Shown here piece by piece: positions 35,697 to 43,875 of a stretch of 43,922 bases of DNA (position 1 is its first letter; each line of letters starts with the position of its first letter). The position numbers and the translations under genes are program-made. The notes beneath the pieces were generated by a model, which was not told the DNA's origin, searched no databases, and was given only the letters and a program-made list of their open reading frames with translations. Source of the stretch: Ardenticatenia bacterium. Its GTDB lineage: Bacteria; Chloroflexota; Anaerolineae; 4572-78; NAK82. The stretch covers positions 1 to 43,922 of the forward strand of contig QEXY01000127.1 of assembly GCA_003130875.1 (NCBI GenBank), given 5' to 3'.

Positions 35697-38600
35697 GGCG
35701 AACTGCCCTCCCTACGGGCCTGGAGGTCTGCCACCAGCTTTTCCAGATCAGCCTTTTGCTCCGCCGGAGATTTGTGCAACGCTAATTGAGCCTCTTCGAG
35801 CGCTTGATCCACCTGCCCCAACTCGCGATAGACCAGTGCCAGCTGACGGTGTACGGCATAGTCATCGGGTGTGAGCTGGGCCAGTTGTTGATACACGCGC
35901 AATGCATCATGCAGACGACTCTGTTCCAGATAAAGTGCGCCAAGCGTGGTATATGCTCCGGCGAGGTCGGGCTGGGCTTCGATAGCCCGTTCATAAGCCG
36001 TGATCGCCTCGGTCACCCTGCCCGCGGTTTGGTAGAGCTCTCCGAGCAACATCCACGTCAGTCCCAGTTCCTTCTGGGGTGTCTGTTCGGGGAGCTGCTG
36101 GGCTTCTTGAATGGCCTGCTCGATCCGCCCCGTGTCCCGGTACAGGAGCACCAGATTGCGACGACTGATATAGTCATCGGGTGCGATCTGCAGCACGATC
36201 TGGTTCTCCTGAATGGCTTCCTCCAGACGTCCCATCCGAGCATAACAATACGCCAGGTTGCTATGTACGCGGGCATTTTGGGGATCTATGTGCAACGCGC
36301 GCCGATACGCTTCGACAGCGCTCGCCCAGTCCTCCAGCATCACGTACTCGTCGCCCAGCGCGATGGCTGTTTGCACATCAGCCGGATCCACCGCAAGGGC
36401 ATTCTGGTAAAAGCGCAAAGCGTTGTCGCGGTCGCCGAGCTTGCTGTAGAGGCGTCCCAGAATACGCAATATCTTGGGATCATCGGGACGCTCCATCAGA
36501 GCTTCCCGGTAAGCAGCCACAATCTCCTGAAGTTGATCGGGATGTGCTTTGTAAAACTCAAGGCGCTGATTGAAGAACTGGTCGGCGAAGCTCTCCGGCG
36601 CGATCAGAATGGCCGCGCGATGGGCACGCGCCGCCTCCGCTGCACGCCCCAAGGCACCATAGGTATCGCCCAACAGCATCTGGGTTTGTTCAAACTTCGG
36701 ATCAATCGCAGCGGACTTGACCAGGATCGCTTCCGCGTCCTGGTAGCGCCCCAGCATATAGTAGACTTGTGCCCATAAGTTGTAGTAGATGACATTCTGA
36801 GGAGCTAAATAGGTCGCTTTTTGAAAGTACTCGATTGCCCGGTCAAAGCGTGCTTGCCGCTGAGGGTCTTCGGCAGGGGTGTTCTGCGCCCAAGTCAGGT
36901 ACCAGCGTCCCAAGTTGCCCGTGTTGTCAGGGTTATAGGGGTTGATTTCGCGCGCTCGCAGGGCAATTTGTTCCCCTATCTGCCAGCTGCGCGCACGTGT
37001 CTCCGGAGAGAGCCGAGCATCCTGGCCTTGTAACTGATATGCCAGTGCCAGCATCAGATAGTAGAAATCCTCGTCCGAATCCAGGTCCACTGCCCATTGG
37101 TGCAATGCAATGGCCGGCTCATGGAGCCCTTGGCTGCGGTATTGTTCTGCCTGCTTCAGCACGATATCGGCGCGCACAACATCCACGTTTTTGAACAGAA
37201 TGGCGGCGCCGGCCGCGATGACCAACAACGGGTAAAGCCACCAATTCGCTGGTTGCCAGGCACGCCGCTGAGACCACCACGGCGCGGCGAGCATCAGCGC
37301 GATCAGCACCATCACGAAGAATACAAAGAGACAGAAGACCATATAAAGCCAGAGCGCGACTTCGGCAGATTGGAAGGCCGATTGGAGCGTGTTGCTGCTC
37401 GACACCACGCGTGGATGAAGCTGCCAGCGATGGATGATCACGTAAAACGCGCTATAACCCAGCGAGGTAGCGATGAGTAACAACACAGCGCGCCCCAGGC
37501 GCACAGGTGTCTGCCAGATCTGAAGGCGCGTGGTAACTTCGCCCAACCCAATGGCCAGCGCAACCAACCACGTAATGGCGAACATCCACACGAGGCTGAA
37601 ATTGTTGCGTGCGAGGTCGAATTGTGCGGTCACAAAGTCGAAGATCATCGCCACCAGGATAAGCGAGACGACGAGCCCAAATGCGCCCAGCCAGGTGCTC
37701 CAATCCTCGACAACGACCGATCGGGGCGTCGGAGGATGAGCGTTATCCACTGTTAACTCGCTGCGCTGACGGGTTCGCTTCTTGTGTCGCTTGACGGATC
37801 CGGAGACGCTTTTTGTCCCTATTTCCAATTCTGGGGTTATCTGAGGCACTTCTACCTCGCTCGCAGTCTGCAATCCCCTGGACAACCAAGCCACCACTAC
37901 TCCGGCATAGATCCAGAAATAGACGTAGGTCGCGGCGATGGAGAAAACGAAGTGCACTTCTACGAAGTGAGCGAGCAAAGCAGCCAGGATACCGATCAGT
38001 ACGATGTGTTGGCCTATAATGTCCATTTGTGTCCGCACCGACGGCAGCTGCTTGGGTTGAGATTCCGGTGCGAAGTTAGCATGGAAAATCTTCGCAGGGG
38101 GAGCGCTGCGTTCCAGAAATGCCTGCCATATCAGGAATAGGAACATCATCCCGATCATGCCTGCCGGCAGACCGACGGCTGAAAGGACGAAGCTGCCGGC
38201 GACCAGACGAGGAGTGATCGCGCCGATCAAACCGCCCACACCGATCAAGACAACCAACCGACGCCCCGCAGCGCTATCCGGCACCCAGCCTACCGCTTTC
38301 AACAAATAGTAGAAGAGGCTGAAAATGAGCCAGTAGTACGCTATAAAGCCCCAAAAGCCAAGCATTGCCAGGAAATCGAAGGTTTCGTTGTGTGAGCGAT
38401 CGGCGGAGCTGCCGCGTGCCTCGACATGGGCCAATTCGGGTGGGTAGACACGCGCGAACGCATTGAACATCGACTCAGGGCCATAGCCGATCAGCGGGCG
38501 CAATCTGTGAAAATGGTCGGTGAACTCTCCGGGAATGCCGAGAGGTTCCTCTAGTGTGATGAGATTGAGAACCCCTTCCCAAATGAGGGCACGCACTTTG

Positions 38601-39820
38601 CCGGTGCCTTCGCCGGGCTGGAAAAGTTGCGCAAGTCGTCCGACCATCGGGACCACCCGTACATTGTTGAGGGGTGATCCGCTTACGTTGATGGCCACCA
38701 AAATCGCTGCCATCGCAAATGCCAACACGGTCCAATTAAGCCATAGCTGCCAGACCCTTCGGCTTAGGACAATACGTACCACAATGGCCAGTATGTTGAG
38801 CAAGACACCCCCCAGCATGCCCAGCGCCATCATAGCGCCATGGTCCAGGCGTGCCTCTCCCACGGTAACAGGCCCTAATACCGCGAAGGCGGCGACACCC
38901 GCCGCACTTCCTAACAAGAGGAACAGCAACACCTCTCCTGCGCTGAACGCAATCCACTTCAAAAAGGGCATCTTTGCTTTGGCATGTTGTCGGTACACGG
39001 ACAAAAGTGCCAGGAGAATAAAGAAGAAGATCCCGGCCATTAAGCCGAGCATAGGCCCACGGCTGCCGCTGAAGATAACCGCGATGATGTCTACGGCGAG
39101 GATAAAGATGTAAACCGCTGCCAATATCGTGTTGCCCCAGCTAACCCGTTCCTCTTGCAAGATAGCGCGCATTGCATTCAGCGTGCGTGACAAGGTGGGA
39201 GGAATCGCCATGATCAAGTAGCTAGCCAGGAAAATGGCATTGCCCAAAGTGGAGGCGACACGCGTCTGGACATCACCAGCCCAGGGCAACGGATCAAGTC
39301 CATAGCGCTGGATGATCCCATATAGCCCCACTGGCAAGCTGGTCAGAATGATGGTGGTCATGAGGCGATCCAGCTGAGCTCGTGTGCGCAGATGAGACGC
39401 TACCAAGGCGAAGATCACGATGTAGGACAAGGCCGTGTACGTGCCTTGCAGACGCTGGTACGAGCCCCAAAGCGCGACCGTAGGACTGATAGACAGTGCC
39501 GTGCTCACAAGATAGGCGAGTATGACCAATAGAAGAGGGGCCAACAGCGGCACGCGGAACAACCTCTGCACCCAGGTGGGAGAACCGGCATTTGCCTCGG
39601 ATGTGGGTTGTGAGGAACGTGCTCGTCCCAATCCCTGCTCAGCCACCTTGATGAGCCACGCCAGCGCCATCACAACAGCGATGGAGCGCATCAAAGTGAT
39701 CTTATCGGGCTCAAACGTGCGTGCTGAGTAGATGTTGAACCAGAGCGGGACAAGCACGACGGCCGCCAGCCATCCCGCCTCGATCACCCTATCGCAGAGG
39801 AGGCTGAGACGCGTGGGCAT
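35693..39820 (-). CDS. O-antigen-ligase-like membrane protein with C-terminal TPR array
   Basis: A 1375-residue protein. Residues about 1-570 have about a dozen helices, with the Wzy_C/WaaL-type region near 440-470 (GYGPESMFNAFARVYPPELAH). A second membrane part follows (about 610-870). Residues about 890-1370 hold some nine to ten tetratricopeptide repeats (NPYNPDNTGNLGRWYLTW, DPADVQTAIALGDEY, DPQNARVHSNLAYCYARMGRLEEAI and similar). Such proteins join or polymerise carrier-linked glycans outside the cell; TPRs would bind partner proteins. The fusion is much longer than simple ligases (about 400). AGGA precedes the ATG. It overlaps the WecA-like gene and follows the epimerase by 23 nt. Confidence 0.85.
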   Translation of the reverse strand: MPTRLSLLCDRVIEAGWLAAVVLVPLWFNIYSARTFEPDKITLMRSIAVVMALAWLIKVAEQGLGRARSSQPTSEANAGSPTWVQRLFRVPLLAPLLLVILAYLVSTALSISPTVALWGSYQRLQGTYTALSYIVIFALVASHLRTRAQLDRLMTTIILTSLPVGLYGIIQRYGLDPLPWAGDVQTRVASTLGNAIFLASYLIMAIPPTLSRTLNAMRAILQEERVSWGNTILAAVYIFILAVDIIAVIFSGSRGPMLGLMAGIFFFILLALLSVYRQHAKAKMPFLKWIAFSAGEVLLFLLLGSAAGVAAFAVLGPVTVGEARLDHGAMMALGMLGGVLLNILAIVVRIVLSRRVWQLWLNWTVLAFAMAAILVAINVSGSPLNNVRVVPMVGRLAQLFQPGEGTGKVRALIWEGVLNLITLEEPLGIPGEFTDHFHRLRPLIGYGPESMFNAFARVYPPELAHVEARGSSADRSHNETFDFLAMLGFWGFIAYYWLIFSLFYYLLKAVGWVPDSAAGRRLVVLIGVGGLIGAITPRLVAGSFVLSAVGLPAGMIGMMFLFLIWQAFLERSAPPAKIFHANFAPESQPKQLPSVRTQMDIIGQHIVLIGILAALLAHFVEVHFVFSIAATYVYFWIYAGVVVAWLSRGLQTASEVEVPQITPELEIGTKSVSGSVKRHKKRTRQRSELTVDNAHPPTPRSVVVEDWSTWLGAFGLVVSLILVAMIFDFVTAQFDLARNNFSLVWMFAITWLVALAIGLGEVTTRLQIWQTPVRLGRAVLLLIATSLGYSAFYVIIHRWQLHPRVVSSSNTLQSAFQSAEVALWLYMVFCLFVFFVMVLIALMLAAPWWSQRRAWQPANWWLYPLLVIAAGAAILFKNVDVVRADIVLKQAEQYRSQGLHEPAIALHQWAVDLDSDEDFYYLMLALAYQLQGQDARLSPETRARSWQIGEQIALRAREINPYNPDNTGNLGRWYLTWAQNTPAEDPQRQARFDRAIEYFQKATYLAPQNVIYYNLWAQVYYMLGRYQDAEAILVKSAAIDPKFEQTQMLLGDTYGALGRAAEAARAHRAAILIAPESFADQFFNQRLEFYKAHPDQLQEIVAAYREALMERPDDPKILRILGRLYSKLGDRDNALRFYQNALAVDPADVQTAIALGDEYVMLEDWASAVEAYRRALHIDPQNARVHSNLAYCYARMGRLEEAIQENQIVLQIAPDDYISRRNLVLLYRDTGRIEQAIQEAQQLPEQTPQKELGLTWMLLGELYQTAGRVTEAITAYERAIEAQPDLAGAYTTLGALYLEQSRLHDALRVYQQLAQLTPDDYAVHRQLALVYRELGQVDQALEEAQLALHKSPAEQKADLEKLVADLQARREGSSP

Positions 39821-39843
39821 ACAAGGTCATCCTGAACGTATAC

Positions 39844-40812
39844 TCAATCGAGCTGGTGTTTGAACCATTCGATCGTTTGCCGAAGCCCCTCTTCCAGTGG
39901 CACCTGTGCCTCAAAACCGAGCAGTTCACGTGCCCGGCGCACATCCGGCACACGGCGCCGTGTTTCCTCGAAGTAAGGCCCATATGCTTCACGATATGGG
40001 ATGTGCACAATGTCGACACGTGCGCCGGTGATCTCCCGGACCATCTGCGCGAGGTCACCAATCGCGGTCTCGCGGTCCGTGCCGATGTTGAGCGCCTTGC
40101 CCTCCGCCTTGGATGACGAGACTGTCATCAGTGTGCCACGCACCGTATCGCTGACAAAGGTGAAACACCGCGTCTGGCGACCATCGTCATAGACCGTGAT
40201 GGGTTGTCCGGAGAGCGCTTGGCCGATGAAGCGTGCCACCACACTGCCATAGCCGCGCGGGTCCAACCGTGGCCCATAGGAGTTGAAAAAGCGCACAACA
40301 CTCACCGGCAGTCCTTGCCGATGATAGGCGAAGGCAAGGTGTTCGTCCAGCGCCTTGCTCAGGGCATAGGACCAGCGACCGACAGCTGTGGGGCCTAACA
40401 GACTGTCGTCTTCCTCACTCAAAGGCACCTTCTCTGACTTGCCGTACACCTCGGAGCTAGAGGCAATCACAACACGTCGCCAGTATCGGTAACATGATTC
40501 GAGCACAACCTCTGTGCCCCGCACATTAGTGACAATACAAAGCAAGGGGTTCTCCACCACATATTTGACACCCACTGTAGCTGCCAAATGGAAAACGACA
40601 TCGCATTCGGCGATCAAGCGATCGACCAAAGAGGCATTCAGGAGCGAATCGCACACAAAGCGAAAGTGAGGATTTTCAAGGTGGTGTTGGATGTTGGCGA
40701 TTTTGCCAGTGCTGAGATTGTCGAGGACAGTCACCTGGTATCCGTTCGCGAGCAGCTCATCCACCAAATGCGAACCGATGTAACCGGCCCCGCCCGTCAC
40801 TAAAGCGCGCAT
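39844..40812 (-). CDS. NAD-dependent nucleotide-sugar epimerase/dehydratase
   Basis: A 322-residue extended SDR enzyme. The N-terminal LVTGGAGYIGSHLVDELL is the NAD-binding glycine motif. The active-site residues are in IASSSEVYG (Ser) and WSYALSKALDEH (Y-x3-K). VRFFNSYGPRLDPRGYGSVV is the substrate region typical of UDP-glucose 4-epimerase/UDP-glucuronate decarboxylase relatives. It supplies an NDP-sugar for the envelope glycan of the operon. ATG 40812 is preferred to the longer frame (40866) because GGAGGG lies about 9 bases upstream and the protein begins directly with the Rossmann strand. Confidence 0.9.
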   Translation of the reverse strand: MRALVTGGAGYIGSHLVDELLANGYQVTVLDNLSTGKIANIQHHLENPHFRFVCDSLLNASLVDRLIAECDVVFHLAATVGVKYVVENPLLCIVTNVRGTEVVLESCYRYWRRVVIASSSEVYGKSEKVPLSEEDDSLLGPTAVGRWSYALSKALDEHLAFAYHRQGLPVSVVRFFNSYGPRLDPRGYGSVVARFIGQALSGQPITVYDDGRQTRCFTFVSDTVRGTLMTVSSSKAEGKALNIGTDRETAIGDLAQMVREITGARVDIVHIPYREAYGPYFEETRRRVPDVRRARELLGFEAQVPLEEGLRQTIEWFKHQLD

Positions 40813-40856
40813 AGACGACGTCCCTCCGTGGAAGGTGAGATGGTGATCTGAACGTA

Positions 40857-40885
40857 ATGGTAGCACGTCCCAAAATATCGGTCAA
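40857..40885 (-). promoter_or_regulatory. Promoter of the envelope-glycan operon
   Basis: Minus strand TTGACC (40880-40885) and TACCAT (40857-40862) are separated by 17 bp. The leader would be about 40 nt. The -10 match is moderate. A tandem repeat lies just upstream (40898-40923). Confidence 0.55.
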
Positions 40886-40897
40886 CCGGGCTTTCGG

Positions 40898-40923
40898 AAG
40901 CAGATATCTGAAGCGGATATCTG
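40898..40923. promoter_or_regulatory. Tandem 13-bp repeat with GATATC cores, possible operator
   Basis: Two adjacent 13-bp copies differ by one base (AAGCAGATATCTG, AAGCGGATATCTG). Each contains the palindrome GATATC, and together they form a 9-bp stem (40900-40908 with 40916-40924). They stand 12 bp upstream of the -35 of the epimerase promoter, the usual place for an activator. No regulator is adjacent. Confidence 0.5.
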
Positions 40924-40955
40924 CCGGACATTGCAAGCGCAAGTATATCTTCTCT

Positions 40956-41498
40956 TTACACCAATGCTTCTCCACACGATCCGCGGTATCCACACACCAG
41001 GCAGCGACGGGTTTCGTTGTGATTGCGATGGACTTCGGCGAGGTCGATCAGGTCGGCGCGCATCGCATCTAAAGTCTCCAACAGTGTATGCCGCAAATCA
41101 AGAGTATACGGCACCTGAAACATCCGATCGGGATATTTGATAAAACCATAAGGAGGGGAGTGGCCTTCCGTTTCCTCTACTAATAAGCAGTACGCTGCCA
41201 GTTGGAGCACGTGGGAGGGATAAGGGTGGGGCGGGGTCTTGCTTGACTTGACCTCCACCGGGATGAGGCCGGCGCGTGTCGCGATCAAGTAGTCGGGTTG
41301 GCCCACCAACTGAAACTTTTTAGAGAAGAGGGGCTTACCTGGCATTCCTAAGCTTTCCACATCGGCGGAGACGATGCGTCCCTCTGGAAGATAAGCAGCG
41401 CGCCGGTGACGGGCGTATATCAGGAGCCATCCCCCGCCGAGCAACAGGGATAACATCACCAGCGCCCCTATTAGCTGCCACCCGTTCGTATCAGGCAT
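40956..41498 (-). CDS. Cas4-like PD-(D/E)XK nuclease, C-terminal half, membrane-anchored
   Basis: A 180-residue protein. Residues 7-28 form one membrane helix, followed by RHRR. The rest is the catalytic part of a Cas4/RecB-type nuclease: GQPDYL (D69), VEVKSS (E82, K84), LQLAAY (Q99, Y103), then C166-x2-C169-x5-C175. The last three cysteines are those that bind the 4Fe-4S cluster in Cas4. The fourth cysteine and the N-terminal helical part are missing here but are encoded by the gene at 42348-42671, with an L,D-transpeptidase gene in between. It starts 22 nt after the transpeptidase stop, without a clear ribosome site. It is the last gene of the ssb-translin operon. As a separate protein it may be inactive or need the N-terminal partner. 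Confidence 0.75.
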   Translation of the reverse strand: MPDTNGWQLIGALVMLSLLLGGGWLLIYARHRRAAYLPEGRIVSADVESLGMPGKPLFSKKFQLVGQPDYLIATRAGLIPVEVKSSKTPPHPYPSHVLQLAAYCLLVEETEGHSPPYGFIKYPDRMFQVPYTLDLRHTLLETLDAMRADLIDLAEVHRNHNETRRCLVCGYRGSCGEALV

Positions 41499-41520
41499 CG
41501 CAATATGGTACGTGATAGAA

Positions 41521-42351
41521 TTAATTCTGCGGTGCCGTGCCGGCCGGCTTGATCACCCCGTGGTAAGGTGTGATCTCGATGGGCACTCCCACTGGATTCC
41601 AGGCAGCTAGCCATTCGGCATCCTTGGGTGCGATACGCACACAACCCTTGGAAGCGGGCTCTACCCCCAATGCATCGAGACGATCGTAGATTTTTTCATC
41701 GCCGTTGGGCACGTAGGGCACGCTATGGATCAGGATCGAACCGGTGGCGCCTGGAAAGAGATACCAGATATAATCAGCCCACAGGTCGCTGTTACGGAAT
41801 CTCGCCTTGCCCCAGAAAGGTCCAACCACTCCGCGCCAGGCTGGGGTAAAAGAATCCTCGTACGGAGCGCCTGTGCTGACAGGGATGACGCGGATGAGGT
41901 GGCTGTCCTCGTACACAAGCATCGCCTGTCTGTCCTGATCCACCACGAGATATCGCCCTTCCGGAGGCGGGGTCAGCGTCAATGCGATATTGGGAGATAG
42001 GGTGGACAACGCTCCGTCGCGTTTGGGCAGCGTAAGCGTGAGCTGCGGTGACGGAGTTGGCGTGTGCGTCGCAACGACATGTTGCGTTGTTGTAGCTGCT
42101 GGTGGTCGGGTAGCTGGCGCAGTCGGAGATGGCACGCGTGCTGATGATATCCGTGTTGCCGAGGGCTCCGGCGCAGGAACTTGGACTTCCTTAGAGGAAG
42201 TCGCCTCAACCGTTATCATCGGTTGCGCGATCGTACGATTTCCCGCCAGCAGGTTCCACAGAATCCCACTCTGAATACCGAATCCCCACACACCGAATGT
42301 CACCAGTGCCAGAGAGGCGACGATAACACGACGTTTCCATTCCACTTTCAT
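41521..42351 (-). CDS. L,D-transpeptidase (YkuD domain), membrane-anchored
   Basis: This 276-residue protein cross-links peptidoglycan stem peptides or attaches proteins to them outside the cell. An N-terminal signal anchor (about residues 8-30) is followed by a Ser/Thr/Pro-rich linker (50-130). The YkuD domain comes next: YLVVDQDRQAMLVYE at its start, ILIHS with H209, and ASKGCVRI with catalytic C237. The motif H-x-n-S-x-G-C-x-R is complete. ATG 42351 overlaps the stop of the upstream gene (ATGA), so translation is coupled. The longer frame would run back over that gene. It is placed between the two halves of a Cas4-like protein. Confidence 0.9.
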   Translation of the reverse strand: MKVEWKRRVIVASLALVTFGVWGFGIQSGILWNLLAGNRTIAQPMITVEATSSKEVQVPAPEPSATRISSARVPSPTAPATRPPAATTTQHVVATHTPTPSPQLTLTLPKRDGALSTLSPNIALTLTPPPEGRYLVVDQDRQAMLVYEDSHLIRVIPVSTGAPYEDSFTPAWRGVVGPFWGKARFRNSDLWADYIWYLFPGATGSILIHSVPYVPNGDEKIYDRLDALGVEPASKGCVRIAPKDAEWLAAWNPVGVPIEITPYHGVIKPAGTAPQN

Positions 42352-42671
42352 CGCGCTGCCGTCCCGCATGAGCCCAGGAGGGTTAAAATGCCGACTGCTA
42401 GACCTAATCCGATCAGAACGTATGAAATCTTTTGCCAACGGTGTGTTGCGCTAACCGACCAGCCGAGGTAATTATGGAACTGGATTCCGCCTCTCAATCG
42501 GGATGGATCATCAGGCTGGCATCCGAGCACGCGCGCAAGCCACCAAGCCCGTCGACAGAACACATAATAGCCCACCTCGCTGGCCCGCAATATCAGGTCG
42601 CCATCGTAAGATGCTGGCGCTGCAATTTCAGCTCTGCCAGGTTGATGATGCGATCGACGGAGCTGGCTCAC
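42348..42671 (-). CDS. Cas4-like protein, N-terminal half, with C-terminal membrane helix
   Basis: A 107-residue protein. Residues 28-66 (LRASEVGYYVFCRRAWWLARVLG ... GGIQFH, quoted in part) match the N-terminal region of Cas4-type proteins: S-x-[IV]-x-x-Y-x-x-C-x-R, with C39 as the first Fe-S cysteine, and G-x3-H (H66) as the first nuclease motif. Residues 81-101 form a membrane helix and the protein then ends. The catalytic DEK part is absent here and lies in the gene at 40956-41498. The start is GTG 42671, overlapping the translin stop (GTGA), and its own TGA overlaps the transpeptidase ATG. Thus it is translated within the operon and is not simply debris. Confidence 0.7.
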   Translation of the reverse strand: MSQLRRSHHQPGRAEIAAPASYDGDLILRASEVGYYVFCRRAWWLARVLGCQPDDPSRLRGGIQFHNYLGWSVSATHRWQKISYVLIGLGLAVGILTLLGSCGTAAR

Positions 42672-43357
42672 AACGTCTCTGCTTCCACTGTTTCTGATAC
42701 ACTATGGGCCATTTCTGTGGAGCTGGCCAATCCGCTGCGTGTACTGAACTCACGTAGCGCTGCTTTCAACTCTTCCTGACGCACTGCAACGGTAAGGTCA
42801 CCGCGGGTGCGCTCAAGCACAGCACGCACCGTATCGGTACTGCGCCGCAATCCTCCGGTAACGGCCTCTGAAAAGTCCAGTGTGATTAGCAACGTATACA
42901 CTTCGTCCATAATCTCCAGCAGACGTTCACCCGTGGCAATGTCGTCCTGGCGCAATCGGTCCAACACATAGCGACGCAATTCGCCCATCGCTTCGGCCAG
43001 GCCGTTCAGATAGGCGGGTGCCCCAACCCCGAGCGCTTGCGGTGTGGGGATAGATTGACCGGTGATCAGCGCATATGTCAGGTGCGCTTCGCTCAGCTCC
43101 TTTAACGCGTCTTGCGTATAGCCAGCGTAATAGAGATCGGGATGAGCGGCAATTTCGCCTGTCATCTCCTGTGCTGCTATCCGTGCTGCTTGGAGCAATT
43201 GTTCCGCTTCCGCTTTCTCGCCGCGATGGACGGCGCGAATGGCATGAGCACAATAACGTGTCAGCTGGCGTGCACGGTGCAATGTCTCGTCACGCAACCG
43301 CTCTTTGATCTCAAGTTCGTTGCGAATCGCTTCCACGATGGAGTGCAAATGGTTCAT
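42668..43357 (-). CDS. Translin-family protein
   Basis: A 229-residue, almost wholly helical protein of the translin/TRAX family, which binds single-stranded nucleic acid as ring-shaped octamers; in eukaryotes TRAX carries RNase activity in C3PO. Visible family features are RQLTRYCAHAIRAVHRGE (30-48), YLNGLAEAMGELRRYVLDRL with the acidic residues that are catalytic in TRAX, DEVYTLLITLDF, and TGGLRRSTDTVRAVLERTRGDL near 170-190. Family members are known in archaea and some bacteria, but their role there is not settled. It begins 6 nt after the ssb stop and its own stop overlaps the next GTG. The context with ssb and Cas4-like genes points to DNA or RNA processing. Confidence 0.85.
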   Translation of the reverse strand: MNHLHSIVEAIRNELEIKERLRDETLHRARQLTRYCAHAIRAVHRGEKAEAEQLLQAARIAAQEMTGEIAAHPDLYYAGYTQDALKELSEAHLTYALITGQSIPTPQALGVGAPAYLNGLAEAMGELRRYVLDRLRQDDIATGERLLEIMDEVYTLLITLDFSEAVTGGLRRSTDTVRAVLERTRGDLTVAVRQEELKAALREFSTRSGLASSTEMAHSVSETVEAETL

Positions 43358-43363
43358 TCTGTC

Positions 43364-43792
43364 TCAATACATCAGGTCATCCGGTGCGTCAGCATCGGGA
43401 AATGCCTCGATATCGTCGACCGGAGCGGATGGTCCAGCCCCCTCGCCCCGAATCCATAAAAATTTGATCCTCTCGACAACGACTTCATATCCAGCCCGCG
43501 CCTGTCCATTTTGTCCCGACCACACCCGCGGACCGCCGGTCTCCTTATCAGGAGACAATCGCCCTTCGACGTAAACCAATTGTCCCTTGGAAAGATATTG
43601 ATTGATCGTCTCTGCTTGTTTGTTCCAGGCAGTACAACGAAACCAAACCGTTTCGTCAACCATCGAACCGTCTGCGCTGGTGTAGCGCCGGTTCGCGGCG
43701 ACGGAAAAGTGTGTGACCGGCCTTCCAGTGGGGCTGTAACGCAGCTCCGGATCATTACCCAGTCGCCCGATAATCGTGACCTTGTGATACAT
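43364..43792 (-). CDS. ssb: Single-stranded DNA-binding protein
   Basis: This 142-residue SSB has an OB fold (VTIIGRLGNDPELRYSPTGRPVTHFSVAANRRYT, quoted in part; WFRCTAWNKQAETINQYLSKGQLVYVEGRL) that binds ssDNA as a tetramer. After residue 115 comes a short acidic tail ending DAPDDLMY. It keeps the acidic, hydrophobic-end character but not the usual DDDIPF, and the linker is very short. GGAGG lies 10 bases before the ATG. It heads the operon that continues into translin, the Cas4-like halves and the L,D-transpeptidase. It may be a second, specialised SSB; replication SSBs are more often next to rpsF/rpsR, which are not seen. Confidence 0.93.
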   Translation of the reverse strand: MYHKVTIIGRLGNDPELRYSPTGRPVTHFSVAANRRYTSADGSMVDETVWFRCTAWNKQAETINQYLSKGQLVYVEGRLSPDKETGGPRVWSGQNGQARAGYEVVVERIKFLWIRGEGAGPSAPVDDIEAFPDADAPDDLMY

Positions 43793-43846
43793 ATTGAAGT
43801 GCCTCCTCTCCTCGAGTGAAAGACGTCCTTCATTTGCTTAGAAAAC

Positions 43847-43875
43847 ATAATACCCCACCCTATGATATGTGTCAA
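43847..43875 (-). promoter_or_regulatory. Promoter of the ssb-translin-Cas4-like operon
   Basis: Minus strand TTGACA (43870-43875) and TATTAT (43847-43852) are separated by 17 bp, close to the consensus. The leader would be about 50 nt. No LexA-like box or other operator is evident in the remaining bases up to the window end. Confidence 0.8.

Noticed and set aside
35786-36778. 330-residue plus-strand frame opposite the TPR region
   Set aside because: It mirrors the TPR-coding sequence, with no independent support.
40956-42671. CRISPR-Cas locus suggested by Cas4-like motifs
   Set aside because: No repeat-spacer array and no cas1, cas2 or effector gene is present in the window; Cas4-like proteins also occur outside CRISPR systems.
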